Source of the DNA: Pyxidicoccus sp. MSG2
Lineage (GTDB): Bacteria; Myxococcota; Myxococcia; Myxococcales; Myxococcaceae
NCBI RefSeq assembly: GCF_026626705.1
Contig: NZ_JAPNKC010000001.1
Span: forward strand, 1,240,001-1,304,000
Direction: 5' to 3'
DNA length: 64,000 nucleotides
Below, in pieces: positions 52,104-59,916 of this stretch. A program made the position numbers and the translations under genes. Positions within the stretch are counted from its first letter, which is position 1; every line of letters starts with the position of its first letter. The notes beneath the pieces are model-generated. The model ran no database searches. It had not been told where the DNA came from and saw only the letters and a list, made by a program, of their open reading frames with translations.

Positions 52104-53543
52104 ATGCCCTCCGCCCCTCGCGTCCGCTTCGCTCCCTCGCCTACCGGCTACCTCCACATCGGCGGTGCCCGCACGGCGCTGATGAACTACCTCCAGGCCC
52201 GGCGCCAGGGCGGCACCTTCATCCTGCGCGTCGAGGACACGGACCAGGGCCGCTCCACGCCTGAGTCGGTGCAGGCCATCTTCGACGGCCTCAACTGGCT
52301 GGGCCTGGAGTGGGACGAGGGCCCGGGCAAGGAGGGCCCCTACGCGCCCTACTTCCAGATGCAGCGGCTGGACACCTACCGCGAGCACGCGGACAAGCTC
52401 ATCGCCGACGGCAAGGCGTATCGCTGCTACTGCACCCGCGAGGAGCTGGACGTGCAGCGCCAGGCCGCGGAGAAGACGGGCGGCGCCTTCAAGTACCCGG
52501 GCACCTGCCGCGAGCTGAAGGCCCCGCCGGCGGGCAAGCGCGCGGAGGACGCGGTCCTCCGCTTCAAGATGCCGTCGGGCGAGGGCAGCGTCTCCTTCGA
52601 CGACAAGGCGCTGGGCGTCATCACCAAGCCGTACTCGGACCTGGACGACTGGGTCATGATGCGCGCGGACGGCATCCCCCTCTACAACTACGGCTGCGTC
52701 ATCGACGACCACCTGATGGACATCACCCTGGTGGCGCGCGGGCAGGAGCACGTCAACTCCACCTTCCCGCAGCTGATGCTCTACAAGGCGCTGGGCTGGC
52801 AGCCGCCGGACTTCGCCCACCTGCCGCTCATCCTCGGGCCGGACCGCGAGAAGCTGTCCAAGCGCAAGCATCCGGAAGCGGACGTGATGCTGCACAAGCG
52901 CAACGGCATCCTCCCGGAGGCGCTGCTCAACTTCGTCATCCGCCTGGGCTGGAGCCACGGCAACGACGAGGTCATCTCCCGCGAGCAGATGCTCCAGTGG
53001 TTCGACTTCTCCGACGTGGGCACCACCTCCGGCGTGTGGAACCCGGAGAAGCTGCTGTGGCTCAACCAGCAGTGGATGAAGCTGCTCCCGGAGTCCGTCA
53101 TCGCCGAGCGGCTCCTGCCCTTCCTCGAGGCCAAGGGCGTCCATGTGAAGGGCGACGCGCGCCTGGAGCCGCTGGTGCGCGCCCTGCGCGAGCGCTCCAA
53201 CACGCTCGAGGAGATGGCCACCACGGCGGCCAACGTCTACTTCCGCTCCGGCGTCACCCTGGACGAGAAGGCCGCGGCCAAGCACCTCGCCGGTGACTCG
53301 CTCAACCTGCTGCGCAAGGCGCGCGAGGCGCTCGCCGCCCTGCCCGAGTGGAAGGTGGAGGTGCTGGACGGCGTGGTGAAGACGGTGAGCGAGGCCGCGA
53401 GCGTGGGCATGGGGAAGATTGCGCAGCCCATCCGCGTGGCCGTCACCGGCAACACCACCAGCCCCGGCATCGGCGAGACGCTGCTCCTGGTGGGCCGCGA
53501 CGAGGCCCTGCGGCGCATCGACGCGGCACTCGCTCGCGGCTGA
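52104..53543 (+). CDS. gltX: glutamyl-tRNA synthetase
   Basis: 479-residue class I synthetase that charges tRNA-Glu. The HIGH motif appears as SPTGYLHIGGARTAL (about residue 12) and the KMSKS-equivalent is KLSKRKHPE (about 252). A zinc-type cluster is suggested by CYCTREEL and YPGTC. The full anticodon-binding C-terminal region is present, so this is not the truncated GluQ (YadB). The ATG at 52104 gives the conserved N-terminus. The only glutamyl-type synthetase in the window; a tRNA-Gln and a tRNA-Glu gene lie 0.6-0.8 kb downstream. Whether it discriminates Glu from Gln tRNA cannot be told by eye. Confidence 0.96.
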   Translation: MPSAPRVRFAPSPTGYLHIGGARTALMNYLQARRQGGTFILRVEDTDQGRSTPESVQAIFDGLNWLGLEWDEGPGKEGPYAPYFQMQRLDTYREHADKLIADGKAYRCYCTREELDVQRQAAEKTGGAFKYPGTCRELKAPPAGKRAEDAVLRFKMPSGEGSVSFDDKALGVITKPYSDLDDWVMMRADGIPLYNYGCVIDDHLMDITLVARGQEHVNSTFPQLMLYKALGWQPPDFAHLPLILGPDREKLSKRKHPEADVMLHKRNGILPEALLNFVIRLGWSHGNDEVISREQMLQWFDFSDVGTTSGVWNPEKLLWLNQQWMKLLPESVIAERLLPFLEAKGVHVKGDARLEPLVRALRERSNTLEEMATTAANVYFRSGVTLDEKAAAKHLAGDSLNLLRKAREALAALPEWKVEVLDGVVKTVSEAASVGMGKIAQPIRVAVTGNTTSPGIGETLLLVGRDEALRRIDAALARG

Positions 53544-53599
53544 ACGTCAGGACCTGGAATCGGTGGACGTCTGCGGAAGCGAAACCTATCCTGGGCACC

Positions 53600-54010
53600 A
53601 TGACGCGAGCGCTTGACAGCCTGAAACGCCATTTCTATAAGGCGCGCCCGCTCGGGACGGCGCTGTTCGCCCTCTGGGCAACCGTGGCGGGCGCCGACGT
53701 GGTCAGCGGCGCGCAGCTCCCGGACGGCTCGCAGAAGGTCGGCGAGAATCGCTACCGGGCGCCCAGGGATTTCGAGGCGACGGTCGACTACTACAAGTCG
53801 GTGTATTCGACCTCGAACTACCCTCGCCGGCAGATCGTCAACCAGCCGGGCGTGAAGGCGGTCCACATCGTCAATCCCTCGGGGAAGAACTTCGCGGGCT
53901 TGAACATTTACGAGGCGAACGACGAGGTTCGCATCTACATCGTCCCGACGCAGCAGGCGGCCAGGACGGTGAAGAAGCCGGAGAATCCGAAGCCGGCGAA
54001 GAAGAAGTAG
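53600..54010 (+). CDS. small exported protein, basic C-terminus
   Basis: 136-residue hypothetical protein. The N-terminus (LGTALFALWATVAGADV) is a signal peptide or membrane anchor after a basic stretch; the mature domain has NRYRAPRDFEATVDYYK and GVKAVHIVNPSGKNFAGLNIYEAND, which suggests a compact alpha/beta domain. The tail (KKPENPKPAKKK) is highly basic and may contact nucleic acid or polyanions. It follows gltX by 57 bases. No family recognised. Confidence 0.7.
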   Translation: MTRALDSLKRHFYKARPLGTALFALWATVAGADVVSGAQLPDGSQKVGENRYRAPRDFEATVDYYKSVYSTSNYPRRQIVNQPGVKAVHIVNPSGKNFAGLNIYEANDEVRIYIVPTQQAARTVKKPENPKPAKKK

Positions 54011-54047
54011 CAGCAGGCAGGCAGCAGCAACCACCGCCTCTAAGTTG

Positions 54048-54076
54048 TTGCAGTCGAGAGGCGGTGTTGGTAGAGA
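54048..54076 (+). promoter_or_regulatory. possible tRNA-Gln promoter
   Basis: TTGCAG, a 17-base spacer and TAGAGA, ending 19 bases before the tRNA. The -10 and downstream region (TAGAGAAGCGCCGCAGTTGG) closely resembles that in front of the following tRNA-Glu, which argues for function. Confidence 0.45.
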
Positions 54077-54095
54077 AGCGCCGCAGTTGGGTCCT

Positions 54096-54166
54096 TGGGG
54101 AATCGTCTAACGGCAGGACAGCAGACTCTGACTCTGCTTATCTAGGTTCGAATCCTAGTTCCCCAG
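54096..54166 (+). tRNA. tRNA-Gln (anticodon CTG)
   Basis: Cloverleaf folds by eye: acceptor stem TGGGGAA/TTCCCCA, anticodon stem GCAGA/TCTGC with loop CTCTGAC (anticodon at 54128-54130), and a T-arm TAGG-TTCGAAT-CCTA. Discriminator G; 3' CCA is not encoded. Reads CAG. Confidence 0.93.
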
Positions 54167-54213
54167 CTCGCAGCACCCGGCAGTCCGAAGCAACCAGCAG
54201 CACGAAGGAATGG

Positions 54214-54242
54214 TTGACGAGGGCGGACGGAAAATGTAGGAA
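54214..54242 (+). promoter_or_regulatory. possible tRNA-Glu promoter
   Basis: TTGACG, a 17-base spacer and TAGGAA, 34 bases before the tRNA. The stretch TAGGAAGCAGCCGCAGTTAG is nearly the same as that before tRNA-Gln, which suggests the same promoter class. Confidence 0.5.
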
Positions 54243-54276
54243 GCAGCCGCAGTTAGCACCGGTTGAAACAGTGTCT

Positions 54277-54348
54277 GGCCCTGTCGTCTAGTGGTTAGGA
54301 CGGAGCCCTCTCACGGCTCAAACTCGGGTTCGAATCCCGGCAGGGTCA
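54277..54348 (+). tRNA. tRNA-Glu (anticodon CTC)
   Basis: Acceptor stem GGCCCTG/CAGGGTC (one G-T pair), D-arm with GTCTAGTGGTTAGGAC, anticodon stem GAGCC/GGCTC with loop CTCTCAC (anticodon at 54310-54312), T-arm CGGGTTCGAATCCCG. Discriminator A; CCA not encoded. Reads GAG. Confidence 0.95.
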
Positions 54349-54354
54349 CTGAGA

Positions 54355-54386
54355 CGCCCACCTTCTGAAAAGAAGGTGGGCGTTTT
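54355..54386 (+). terminator. intrinsic terminator after tRNA-Glu
   Basis: CGCCCACCTTCT-GAAA-AGAAGGTGGGCG is a perfect 12-base stem with a GAAA tetraloop followed by TTTTGCTTTG. It begins 6 bases after the tRNA and is the best intrinsic terminator in the window. Confidence 0.92.
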
Positions 54387-54472
54387 GCTTTGCGGGCCAT
54401 GGCGATCCGGCGCCCCCCGCTTGGGAGCGCCAGCGCCGCCACGTCGTGAGCCCCGCTGCCCTGCCCCGGACT

Positions 54473-55462
54473 TCAGGCGGGCGGCGTGGGAATGCTCTGA
54501 CGGAAGGCGGCGAGCGCGGAGGCGAGCCGGTCCTGCGCCCGCTCGACACCCCGGCGCAGGAGCAGCATCCGCACCTTCTCCGGTAGCGCGCTGGCGCCAT
54601 GGGTGCTGCCGAAGCCCACCAGGTCCATGCGGAGCGTAATCGCCTCCAGCAGGTCTCCCAGGTCGGCCTGGGGGCTGGCCAGCAGCAGCACGTCCGGAGG
54701 CCGGCGCTGGAGCCGCTCGGCCAGGGTGCGCCACTGCGGGTCGCCCGTCTCCACCACGACGACGTCCACGCTCTGCAGCTCGGGTGCGTAGGGCGCCAGC
54801 TCCAGCGTCTCGAAGCCGTGCTCCCTCAGCACGGCCACCGCCTCGGCGCTGCCCACCACCGCCACCCGGCCGTTGAGGCCCACGCGCACGGACTCCTCGT
54901 AGTTGCGCAGCTCCTCCTCCAGCGCCTCGTGGGCGGGCTCGGGCGCGTCCTGCCCGGCGGCCAGCAGCACGGCGGCCTCGCGGGCCACCTCCCGCGACTG
55001 CTCGCGCACGCGCACGCCGGAGCTGCCGCGCTCCAGGGCCGCGCGCACCTTGGCGCGCAGCACGCGCAAATCATCGAAGGGCTTGAGGATGTAGTCGCTG
55101 GCGCCGGCCGCGAAGGCGGCGATGACGGACTCGGAGCTGGCGTAGGCGGTAATCATCAGCGCCTCCAGCGAGGGTTGCAGGCGCCGCGCCTCGGCGATGA
55201 GCTCCACCCCGCCCAGGCCGGGCAGGTTCTTGTCCGTCACCAGCACGTCGAAGCGCTGCTCCGCCAGCAGCGGCAGCGCCTCCTCGGCGCTCTGGGCCAG
55301 CGTCACCGCCAGGTCCGGCTCGCGCTCCAGCAGGCGCGCGCAGATGTCCAGGACGACGGGCTCGTCGTCCACCACCAACACCGTCGAGGCGAGTGTTCCC
55401 CCCTCGCCACCCTCGCCGTCCCCGGTCTCGAACGGGAGATCCATATGCGCGGAGATTCTCAC
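54473..55462 (-). CDS. receiver-domain response regulator with C-terminal pseudo-receiver
   Basis: 329 residues from the GTG at 55462; an ATG at 55444 would drop six residues. The receiver (about 25-145) has VVDDEPVVLD, acceptor Asp in LVTDKNLPGLGG and Lys in ILKPFDD. A charged helical stretch (about 155-190) follows, then about 200-290 folds like a receiver (GRVAVVGSAEAVAVLREHGFE, VDVVVVETGDPQW) but lacks the standard acidic pocket, so it may be a pseudo-receiver. The ATG of the divergent membrane protein gene is immediately adjacent (CATATG). No output DNA-binding domain is seen. Confidence 0.8.
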   Translation of the reverse strand: MRISAHMDLPFETGDGEGGEGGTLASTVLVVDDEPVVLDICARLLEREPDLAVTLAQSAEEALPLLAEQRFDVLVTDKNLPGLGGVELIAEARRLQPSLEALMITAYASSESVIAAFAAGASDYILKPFDDLRVLRAKVRAALERGSSGVRVREQSREVAREAAVLLAAGQDAPEPAHEALEEELRNYEESVRVGLNGRVAVVGSAEAVAVLREHGFETLELAPYAPELQSVDVVVVETGDPQWRTLAERLQRRPPDVLLLASPQADLGDLLEAITLRMDLVGFGSTHGASALPEKVRMLLLRRGVERAQDRLASALAAFRQSIPTPPA

Positions 55463-56101
55463 AGCTCTGTTCCAACTTCGAGGCTCGCCTTCGAGGCCCG
55501 CTATGCTGCCTGCGTGGCGAGCTTCGAGGACGCGTTGCTGGACAACCGGGTGCCCGCCCTGCTGGGCGACGTGAGGCTGCGCTATGACGGCGGCCGCCTG
55601 GTGGGCGAGTCACTGCCTCCCCCGTGGGACAGGCGCATCCTGCCGGGACTGTGCGTGGGGGTGGCACTGGGGTGCACCGTTGGCGCCGCGGTACTCGTGG
55701 GGTTGGAGGGCGGCACGCTGCCGGCCGCGTCGCTGGCGCTGGCCGTCGCCGCCGCGGTGCTGGTGGGCCTGGCGCTGCGGCTGGAGTCGCGGCTGGGCCG
55801 GCGGCGCTTCGTGCTGCACTTCCGCTCGGAGTCCTTGCGCGTGGAGCATCTGGCGTGGACGCCCGGGGCCACGCGCGCGGAGCTGGTGCCCTTCGACGCG
55901 GTGAAGGCCGTGCACATGGTGGAGCGGCCCGGCCCGCGCTACGCGCTGGTGGTGGAGTACGTGCTGGAGGACGACGAGCAGCCGCGCCGCGCGGTGCTGG
56001 TGGAGGGCGTGCGTCCCGCCGAGGGCGAGACGCTGCACCGCGTGTGGCGCATGCTGAGCAACGCCTTCGGGCTCAGGGGTGCTGGGCTCGCCGGAGGGTG
56101 A
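55445..56101 (+). CDS. hypothetical two-helix membrane protein
   Basis: 218-residue protein with two membrane helices (GLCVGVALGCTVGAAVLVGL and SLALAVAAAVLVGLAL, about residues 75-95 and 102-118) and a C-terminal soluble part (RFVLHFRSESLRVEHLAW, FDAVKAVHMVE, EYVLEDDEQPRRAVLVEG) resembling a PH- or DUF2244-like beta domain (weak). GGGAGA lies 5 bases before the ATG. It sits between two two-component genes; its 3' end overlaps the following convergent kinase gene by 29 bases. Function unknown. Confidence 0.75.
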   Translation: MRGDSHSSVPTSRLAFEARYAACVASFEDALLDNRVPALLGDVRLRYDGGRLVGESLPPPWDRRILPGLCVGVALGCTVGAAVLVGLEGGTLPAASLALAVAAAVLVGLALRLESRLGRRRFVLHFRSESLRVEHLAWTPGATRAELVPFDAVKAVHMVERPGPRYALVVEYVLEDDEQPRRAVLVEGVRPAEGETLHRVWRMLSNAFGLRGAGLAGG

Positions 56102-57230
56102 TTTCGATTTCCGTCCCCTCGCCCGGCGTGGAGGCCAGGCGCAGGTTGCCTCCGAACTGCGTCACCAGCTCCTTGCAGATGGACAGCCCCAGCCCGGTGC
56201 CGATGCCCACCGGCTTGGTGGTGAAGAGCGGCTGGAAGACGCGCTCCTGCAGCTCCAGGGGAATGCCGCAGCCGTTGTCCGCCACGGTGAGCACCACGTC
56301 CTCGGCGCGCGCCGCCCACCGCACCTCGATGCGGCCCTGCCGGCCCGTGCCCGTCATGGCCTGCGACGCGTTGACGATGAGGTTGAGCACCACCTGGCAC
56401 AGCTTCACCGGCCCGAAGGTGACGCGCACCGGCTCGCCGTTGCTCGTCAGCCGCGCCTTGTCCCGCACCTCCGCGCGCGCCAGCTTCACCGCGAAGGACA
56501 CGACTTCGGCCACGTCCGCCGTCGCCTCGTGGTCCTCGCCTCGCGCCTGCGCGCGCAGGCCCAGCGCCACCTGCCGCAGGTGCTCGGCGCCGTCCGCCAG
56601 GTCCTTGATGAGCGCGGGCAGATCCTCCACCGTCTCCGCCACCTGCGCGTTCGGGTCCGCCGGCAGGTGCCGCGACACGTACTGGATGACGCTCGCGAGA
56701 TCTCTCTGCAGCGACACCACGTTCTGCGAGAGGTAGCCCACCGGGCCCATCAGCTCGTGGGCGATGCCCGCCGTCACCTGCCCCAGCGTGGCGAGGCGCT
56801 CGGACTTCAGCATCCGCCCCTCCACCTCGCGGATGCGCAGCTCCAGCCGGGCAATCTTCAGCGCGTCATCCAGCGCCGACTGCAGCTCCGCGCGGTCCCA
56901 CGGCTTGACGAAGTAGCGCGTCACCTGGCCGCGGTTCACCGCGTCGATGACGGCCTGCATGTCCGCGTACGCCGTGACGAGCATGCGCTTGGCGTCGGGC
57001 GCAATCGTGCGCGCACGCTCCAGCAACTCCACGCCCGTCATGCCCGGCATCCGCTGGTCGGAGAGGATGACGCCAATCTCGCCCCGCCGCTGCTCCAGCA
57101 GCGCCAGCGCCTCGTTGGGCGAGGAGCTGCGGAAGATGCGGAAGCGCTGCCCGAAGTTCGCGTCGAAGACCCGCAGGTTCAGGGCGTCGTCATCGACGTA
57201 CAGCACCGCGGGGAGTTCAGACGGGTTCAT
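56073..57230 (-). CDS. receiver-histidine kinase hybrid (REC-HisKA-HATPase)
   Basis: 385-residue cytoplasmic kinase. N-terminal receiver: YVDDDALN, acceptor in LSDQRMPGMTG (about residue 57), Lys in FVKPWD. HisKA has GQVTAGIAHELMGPVGYLS with the phosphoacceptor His followed by ELMGP in place of the common EINNP. ATPase: VLNLIVNASQAM, ADNGCGIPLE, FQPLFTT and GIGTGLGLSICKE. An N-terminal receiver suggests it accepts phosphate from another kinase and then regulates its own activity. The nearby receiver protein (54473-55462) is a possible partner. Its 3' end overlaps the membrane protein gene. Confidence 0.88.
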   Translation of the reverse strand: MNPSELPAVLYVDDDALNLRVFDANFGQRFRIFRSSSPNEALALLEQRRGEIGVILSDQRMPGMTGVELLERARTIAPDAKRMLVTAYADMQAVIDAVNRGQVTRYFVKPWDRAELQSALDDALKIARLELRIREVEGRMLKSERLATLGQVTAGIAHELMGPVGYLSQNVVSLQRDLASVIQYVSRHLPADPNAQVAETVEDLPALIKDLADGAEHLRQVALGLRAQARGEDHEATADVAEVVSFAVKLARAEVRDKARLTSNGEPVRVTFGPVKLCQVVLNLIVNASQAMTGTGRQGRIEVRWAARAEDVVLTVADNGCGIPLELQERVFQPLFTTKPVGIGTGLGLSICKELVTQFGGNLRLASTPGEGTEIEITLRRAQHP

Positions 57231-57492
57231 GACGCTCCTCCTGGCCGGGTGTCCCGAAGGGGGGCCAGGCTGGTAGGGCCTAGGATAGCGCCTCCTCCCG
57301 CTTGGGTTCTCCGGGTGCGGCGCGCACCAGGCAGCATACGAGGAGACCCTGACGCGTCACATCCCCCCAGGCCCTCTTCCCCCTCCAGGGGGTTCCCGAG
57401 GAAATCCTGCAGTGACAGTGAAGGCGGCGGCAATCGTGGGGATTGCGAGCCTGTCCGCATCACCTGGCGTGCCGCACGGTGGAGAGCGTGGC

Positions 57493-57801
57493 TCAGCGCG
57501 TGGGCGTGACGGGGGGCTGCGAGTCGGAGGCCTCGTCGCCGGACAACGCGCCCTCCAGCGACACCGCCACCGCGTCCGCGGAGGCGAAGTGGCCGCGAGG
57601 AAGACCGCCCAGCAGCGAGAGCACCACGGGTGGGGCCTCGTTCTCCCGGGCCACCAGGGACAGTTCCTCGGCGGTGAGAGGGAATACCGCGCCGAGGAGG
57701 GCCTCGTGCAGTGCTCGAGCAAGTGGCAGCGGCTGTCCCACGCGCGCCTCCAACTCCGACACACCCTGGGCAAGCCGTTCGCGTGTCATGTCGTCGTTCA
57801 T
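57493..57801 (-). CDS. DUF2795-type small protein
   Basis: 102-residue hydrophilic protein. The segment LHEALLGAVFPLTAEELSLVA, PPVVLSLLGGLPRGHFASADAVAVSL matches the DUF2795 pattern, small helical proteins with no known activity. An Asp/Ser/Pro-rich tail follows. The ATG at 57801 is chosen; no strong ribosome site. It stands alone between a kinase gene and a divergent small gene. Confidence 0.7.
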   Translation of the reverse strand: MNDDMTRERLAQGVSELEARVGQPLPLARALHEALLGAVFPLTAEELSLVARENEAPPVVLSLLGGLPRGHFASADAVAVSLEGALSGDEASDSQPPVTPTR

Positions 57802-57975
57802 TGAAGCGAAGTTAAGCAGCGAACGCGCCCGGCTGCCGGCCTTTTTTCCATGCCTGCCCAGCAGGCGGGGAAGCAAGCCATTCCGCCTGCTCGCGGGTGG
57901 TCAGCCCGCCTGGGGCGTCCCACCGTTACCGCCACGGAGCACCTCTGGGTCATTCCAACGAGGGAGGACAGCGAG

Positions 57976-58221
57976 ATGGCGAAGAAGGACAAGTCGGACG
58001 AGAACAAGCGCAATGCGGGCGGCGAGAAGGGCTACGCCGAGCACATCGAACACGTGCAGGCCACGCGGCCGGAGCCCTGGCCCGGAATCGAGGGCCGCTC
58101 GCGGGGCGAGGAGCATGACCTGCCCACCGGCACCCCGCGCGAGCAGCAGGCGAGCGTGACGGACGCCCAGCGCAAGCTCGAAGAGGAGATGGAGGGCACG
58201 AAGGAGCCGACGCGCGAGTAG
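57976..58221 (+). CDS. small hydrophilic charged protein
   Basis: 81-residue Lys/Glu-rich protein (MAKKDKSDENKRNAGGEKG, then AEHIEHVQATRPEPWPGIEG and ALRKLEEEMEG-like helix) without membrane segment. GGGAGGACAGCGAG before the ATG gives a clear start. Its composition resembles small stress or spore-associated proteins, but no family is recognised. It converges on pdhC; function unknown. Confidence 0.6.
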   Translation: MAKKDKSDENKRNAGGEKGYAEHIEHVQATRPEPWPGIEGRSRGEEHDLPTGTPREQQASVTDAQRKLEEEMEGTKEPTRE

Positions 58222-58235
58222 CGCGCCGGCCCAGC

Positions 58236-58274
58236 CCCGCCTCCGTGCGCCCTGGCGAGGGAGCACGGGGCGGG
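58236..58274. terminator. bulged hairpin between convergent genes
   Basis: CCCGCCTCCGTGC and GCACGGGGCGGG pair over 12 bases with one bulged base and a 14-base loop. It lies between the stop of the small charged protein and the convergent pdhC stop. No T-run. Confidence 0.4.
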
Positions 58275-58287
58275 TACAGCCCGCGGG

Positions 58288-59910
58288 CTAGAAGAGCAGC
58301 CGCGTGGGGTGCTCCAGGAGGCCGCGCAGCTCGCGCAGGAACTCCGCGCCGATGGCGCCGTCGATGACGCGGTGGTCACACGACAGCGTGGCCGTCATCA
58401 TCTTGCGCACCGCGAGCTGCCCGTTGATGACCACCGCCTTGTCGGCCACCGCGCCCACCGCGAGGATGGACGCCTGCGGCGGGTTGATGACGGCGACGAA
58501 CTGGTCGATGCCGTACATGCCCAGGTTGCTGACGGTGATGGAGCCGCCGGTGTACTCGTCCGGCTTGAGGGCGCGCTTGCGGGCGCGCTCGGCCAGCTCC
58601 CGCACCTCGGTGGCAATGGCCTGCAGGCCCTTCTGGTCCGCGTCACGGAGGATGGGGGTAATCAGCCCCTCCTCCAGCGCCACGGCGATGCCCACGTCCA
58701 CGGTGTTGAACTGGACCACCTGGTCGCCCTGGAGCGACACGTTGATCTTCGGGTAGCGGCGCACCGCCATGGCCACGGCCTTCACGATGAGGTCGTTGAC
58801 GGAGACCTTGAGCTCCATCGCCTTCGCCTCTTCGCGGACCTTCACCGCGGCGTCCATGTCCACCTCGATGGTGAGGTAGAAGTGCGGGACGCCGGGCTTC
58901 ACCTCCGACATCCGCTGCGCGATGACCTTGCGCATGGACGTGAGGGGCACCACGGTCGGCTCGGGCCGGACTCCCGCCGCCGGACGCACGCCGGGCGCCG
59001 GGGCCTTCTTCGCCGCGGCCGCCGGAGCCGCCACGCCCTTCGCCAGCGCCTCCTCGATGTCGCGCTTCACGATGCGACCCGAGGGACCGGAGCCCTGCAC
59101 CTGGTGGATGTCCAGGCCGCGCTCGCGGGCAATCTTCTTCGCCAGGGGGCTGGCGCGCAGGCGCCGTCCACCGGCGGCCGGCTCCTCGCGGCGCGTCGCC
59201 TGGCCCCCGGCCGGAGCCTGGGGCGCGGCGGAGACCGGAGCCGAGGGAGCGGACGGAGCCGCGGCCGGCTTCGGGGCCGGAGCGGACGGGGCCGCCTTGG
59301 CGCCCTTGCCGGTGAGGTACGCGATGGGCGCGCCCACGGCGGCCGACTGGTTCTCACCGACGACGATTTCGGCCAGCGTGCCGTCGTCGTAGGCCTCGAT
59401 TTCGAGGTTGGACTTGTCCGTCTCCAGCTCGGCGATGGCGTCGCCGGAGGAGACCTTGTCGCCCACCTTCTTCATCCACTTGACGATCTTCCCCTCCTTC
59501 ATCGTCGGGGAAAGGCTCGGCATCACCACGGCAATGCGGTTCGCACCCCCACCACCGCTGGCGGCGGGCGGGGCGGCGGGAGGCGGGGCGGTGGGAGCCT
59601 TCGCGGCGGCCGGGGCCTCGGCGGGCTTCACGGCGGGCGCGGCGGCGGCCTTGCCGGCCTCCACCTTCTCGCCCCTGGCGCCGACGAAGGCGATGGGGGC
59701 GCCGACGGCGGCCGACTGGTTCTCGCCGACGACAATCTGCAGGAGGTAGCCGTCGTCGAAGGCTTCAATCTCGAGGTTGGACTTGTCCGTCTCCACCTCG
59801 GCGACAGCCTCGCCGGAGGAGACCTTGTCGCCCACCTTCTTGAGCCACTTGACGATCTTTCCCTCCTTCATGGTGGGGGAAAGGCTGGGCATCTGGATGG
59901 GAGTGGCCAT
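58288..59910 (-). CDS. pdhC: pyruvate dehydrogenase E2 (dihydrolipoamide acetyltransferase)
   Basis: 540-residue E2 core with two lipoyl domains: one with lipoyl Lys in ETDKSNLEI (about residue 43) and a second with the same ETDKSNLEI (about 168), joined by Ala/Pro linkers. A peripheral subunit-binding domain (SPLAKKIARERGLDIHQVQGSGPSGR, about 255-290, given in part) and the catalytic acyltransferase domain with SCDHRVIDGAIG (His and Asp) follow. It receives acetyl from E1 and passes it to CoA. Six bases after pdhB on the same transcript. E3 (dihydrolipoamide dehydrogenase) is not in the window. Confidence 0.95.
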   Translation of the reverse strand: MATPIQMPSLSPTMKEGKIVKWLKKVGDKVSSGEAVAEVETDKSNLEIEAFDDGYLLQIVVGENQSAAVGAPIAFVGARGEKVEAGKAAAAPAVKPAEAPAAAKAPTAPPPAAPPAASGGGGANRIAVVMPSLSPTMKEGKIVKWMKKVGDKVSSGDAIAELETDKSNLEIEAYDDGTLAEIVVGENQSAAVGAPIAYLTGKGAKAAPSAPAPKPAAAPSAPSAPVSAAPQAPAGGQATRREEPAAGGRRLRASPLAKKIARERGLDIHQVQGSGPSGRIVKRDIEEALAKGVAAPAAAAKKAPAPGVRPAAGVRPEPTVVPLTSMRKVIAQRMSEVKPGVPHFYLTIEVDMDAAVKVREEAKAMELKVSVNDLIVKAVAMAVRRYPKINVSLQGDQVVQFNTVDVGIAVALEEGLITPILRDADQKGLQAIATEVRELAERARKRALKPDEYTGGSITVSNLGMYGIDQFVAVINPPQASILAVGAVADKAVVINGQLAVRKMMTATLSCDHRVIDGAIGAEFLRELRGLLEHPTRLLF

Positions 59911-59916
59911 ACGCGT

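Noticed and set aside
52104-53543. Considered as truncated GluQ or as GlnRS
   Set aside because: Length of 479 and an anticodon-binding C-terminus fit GluRS; the HIGG and KLSKR motifs match GltX.
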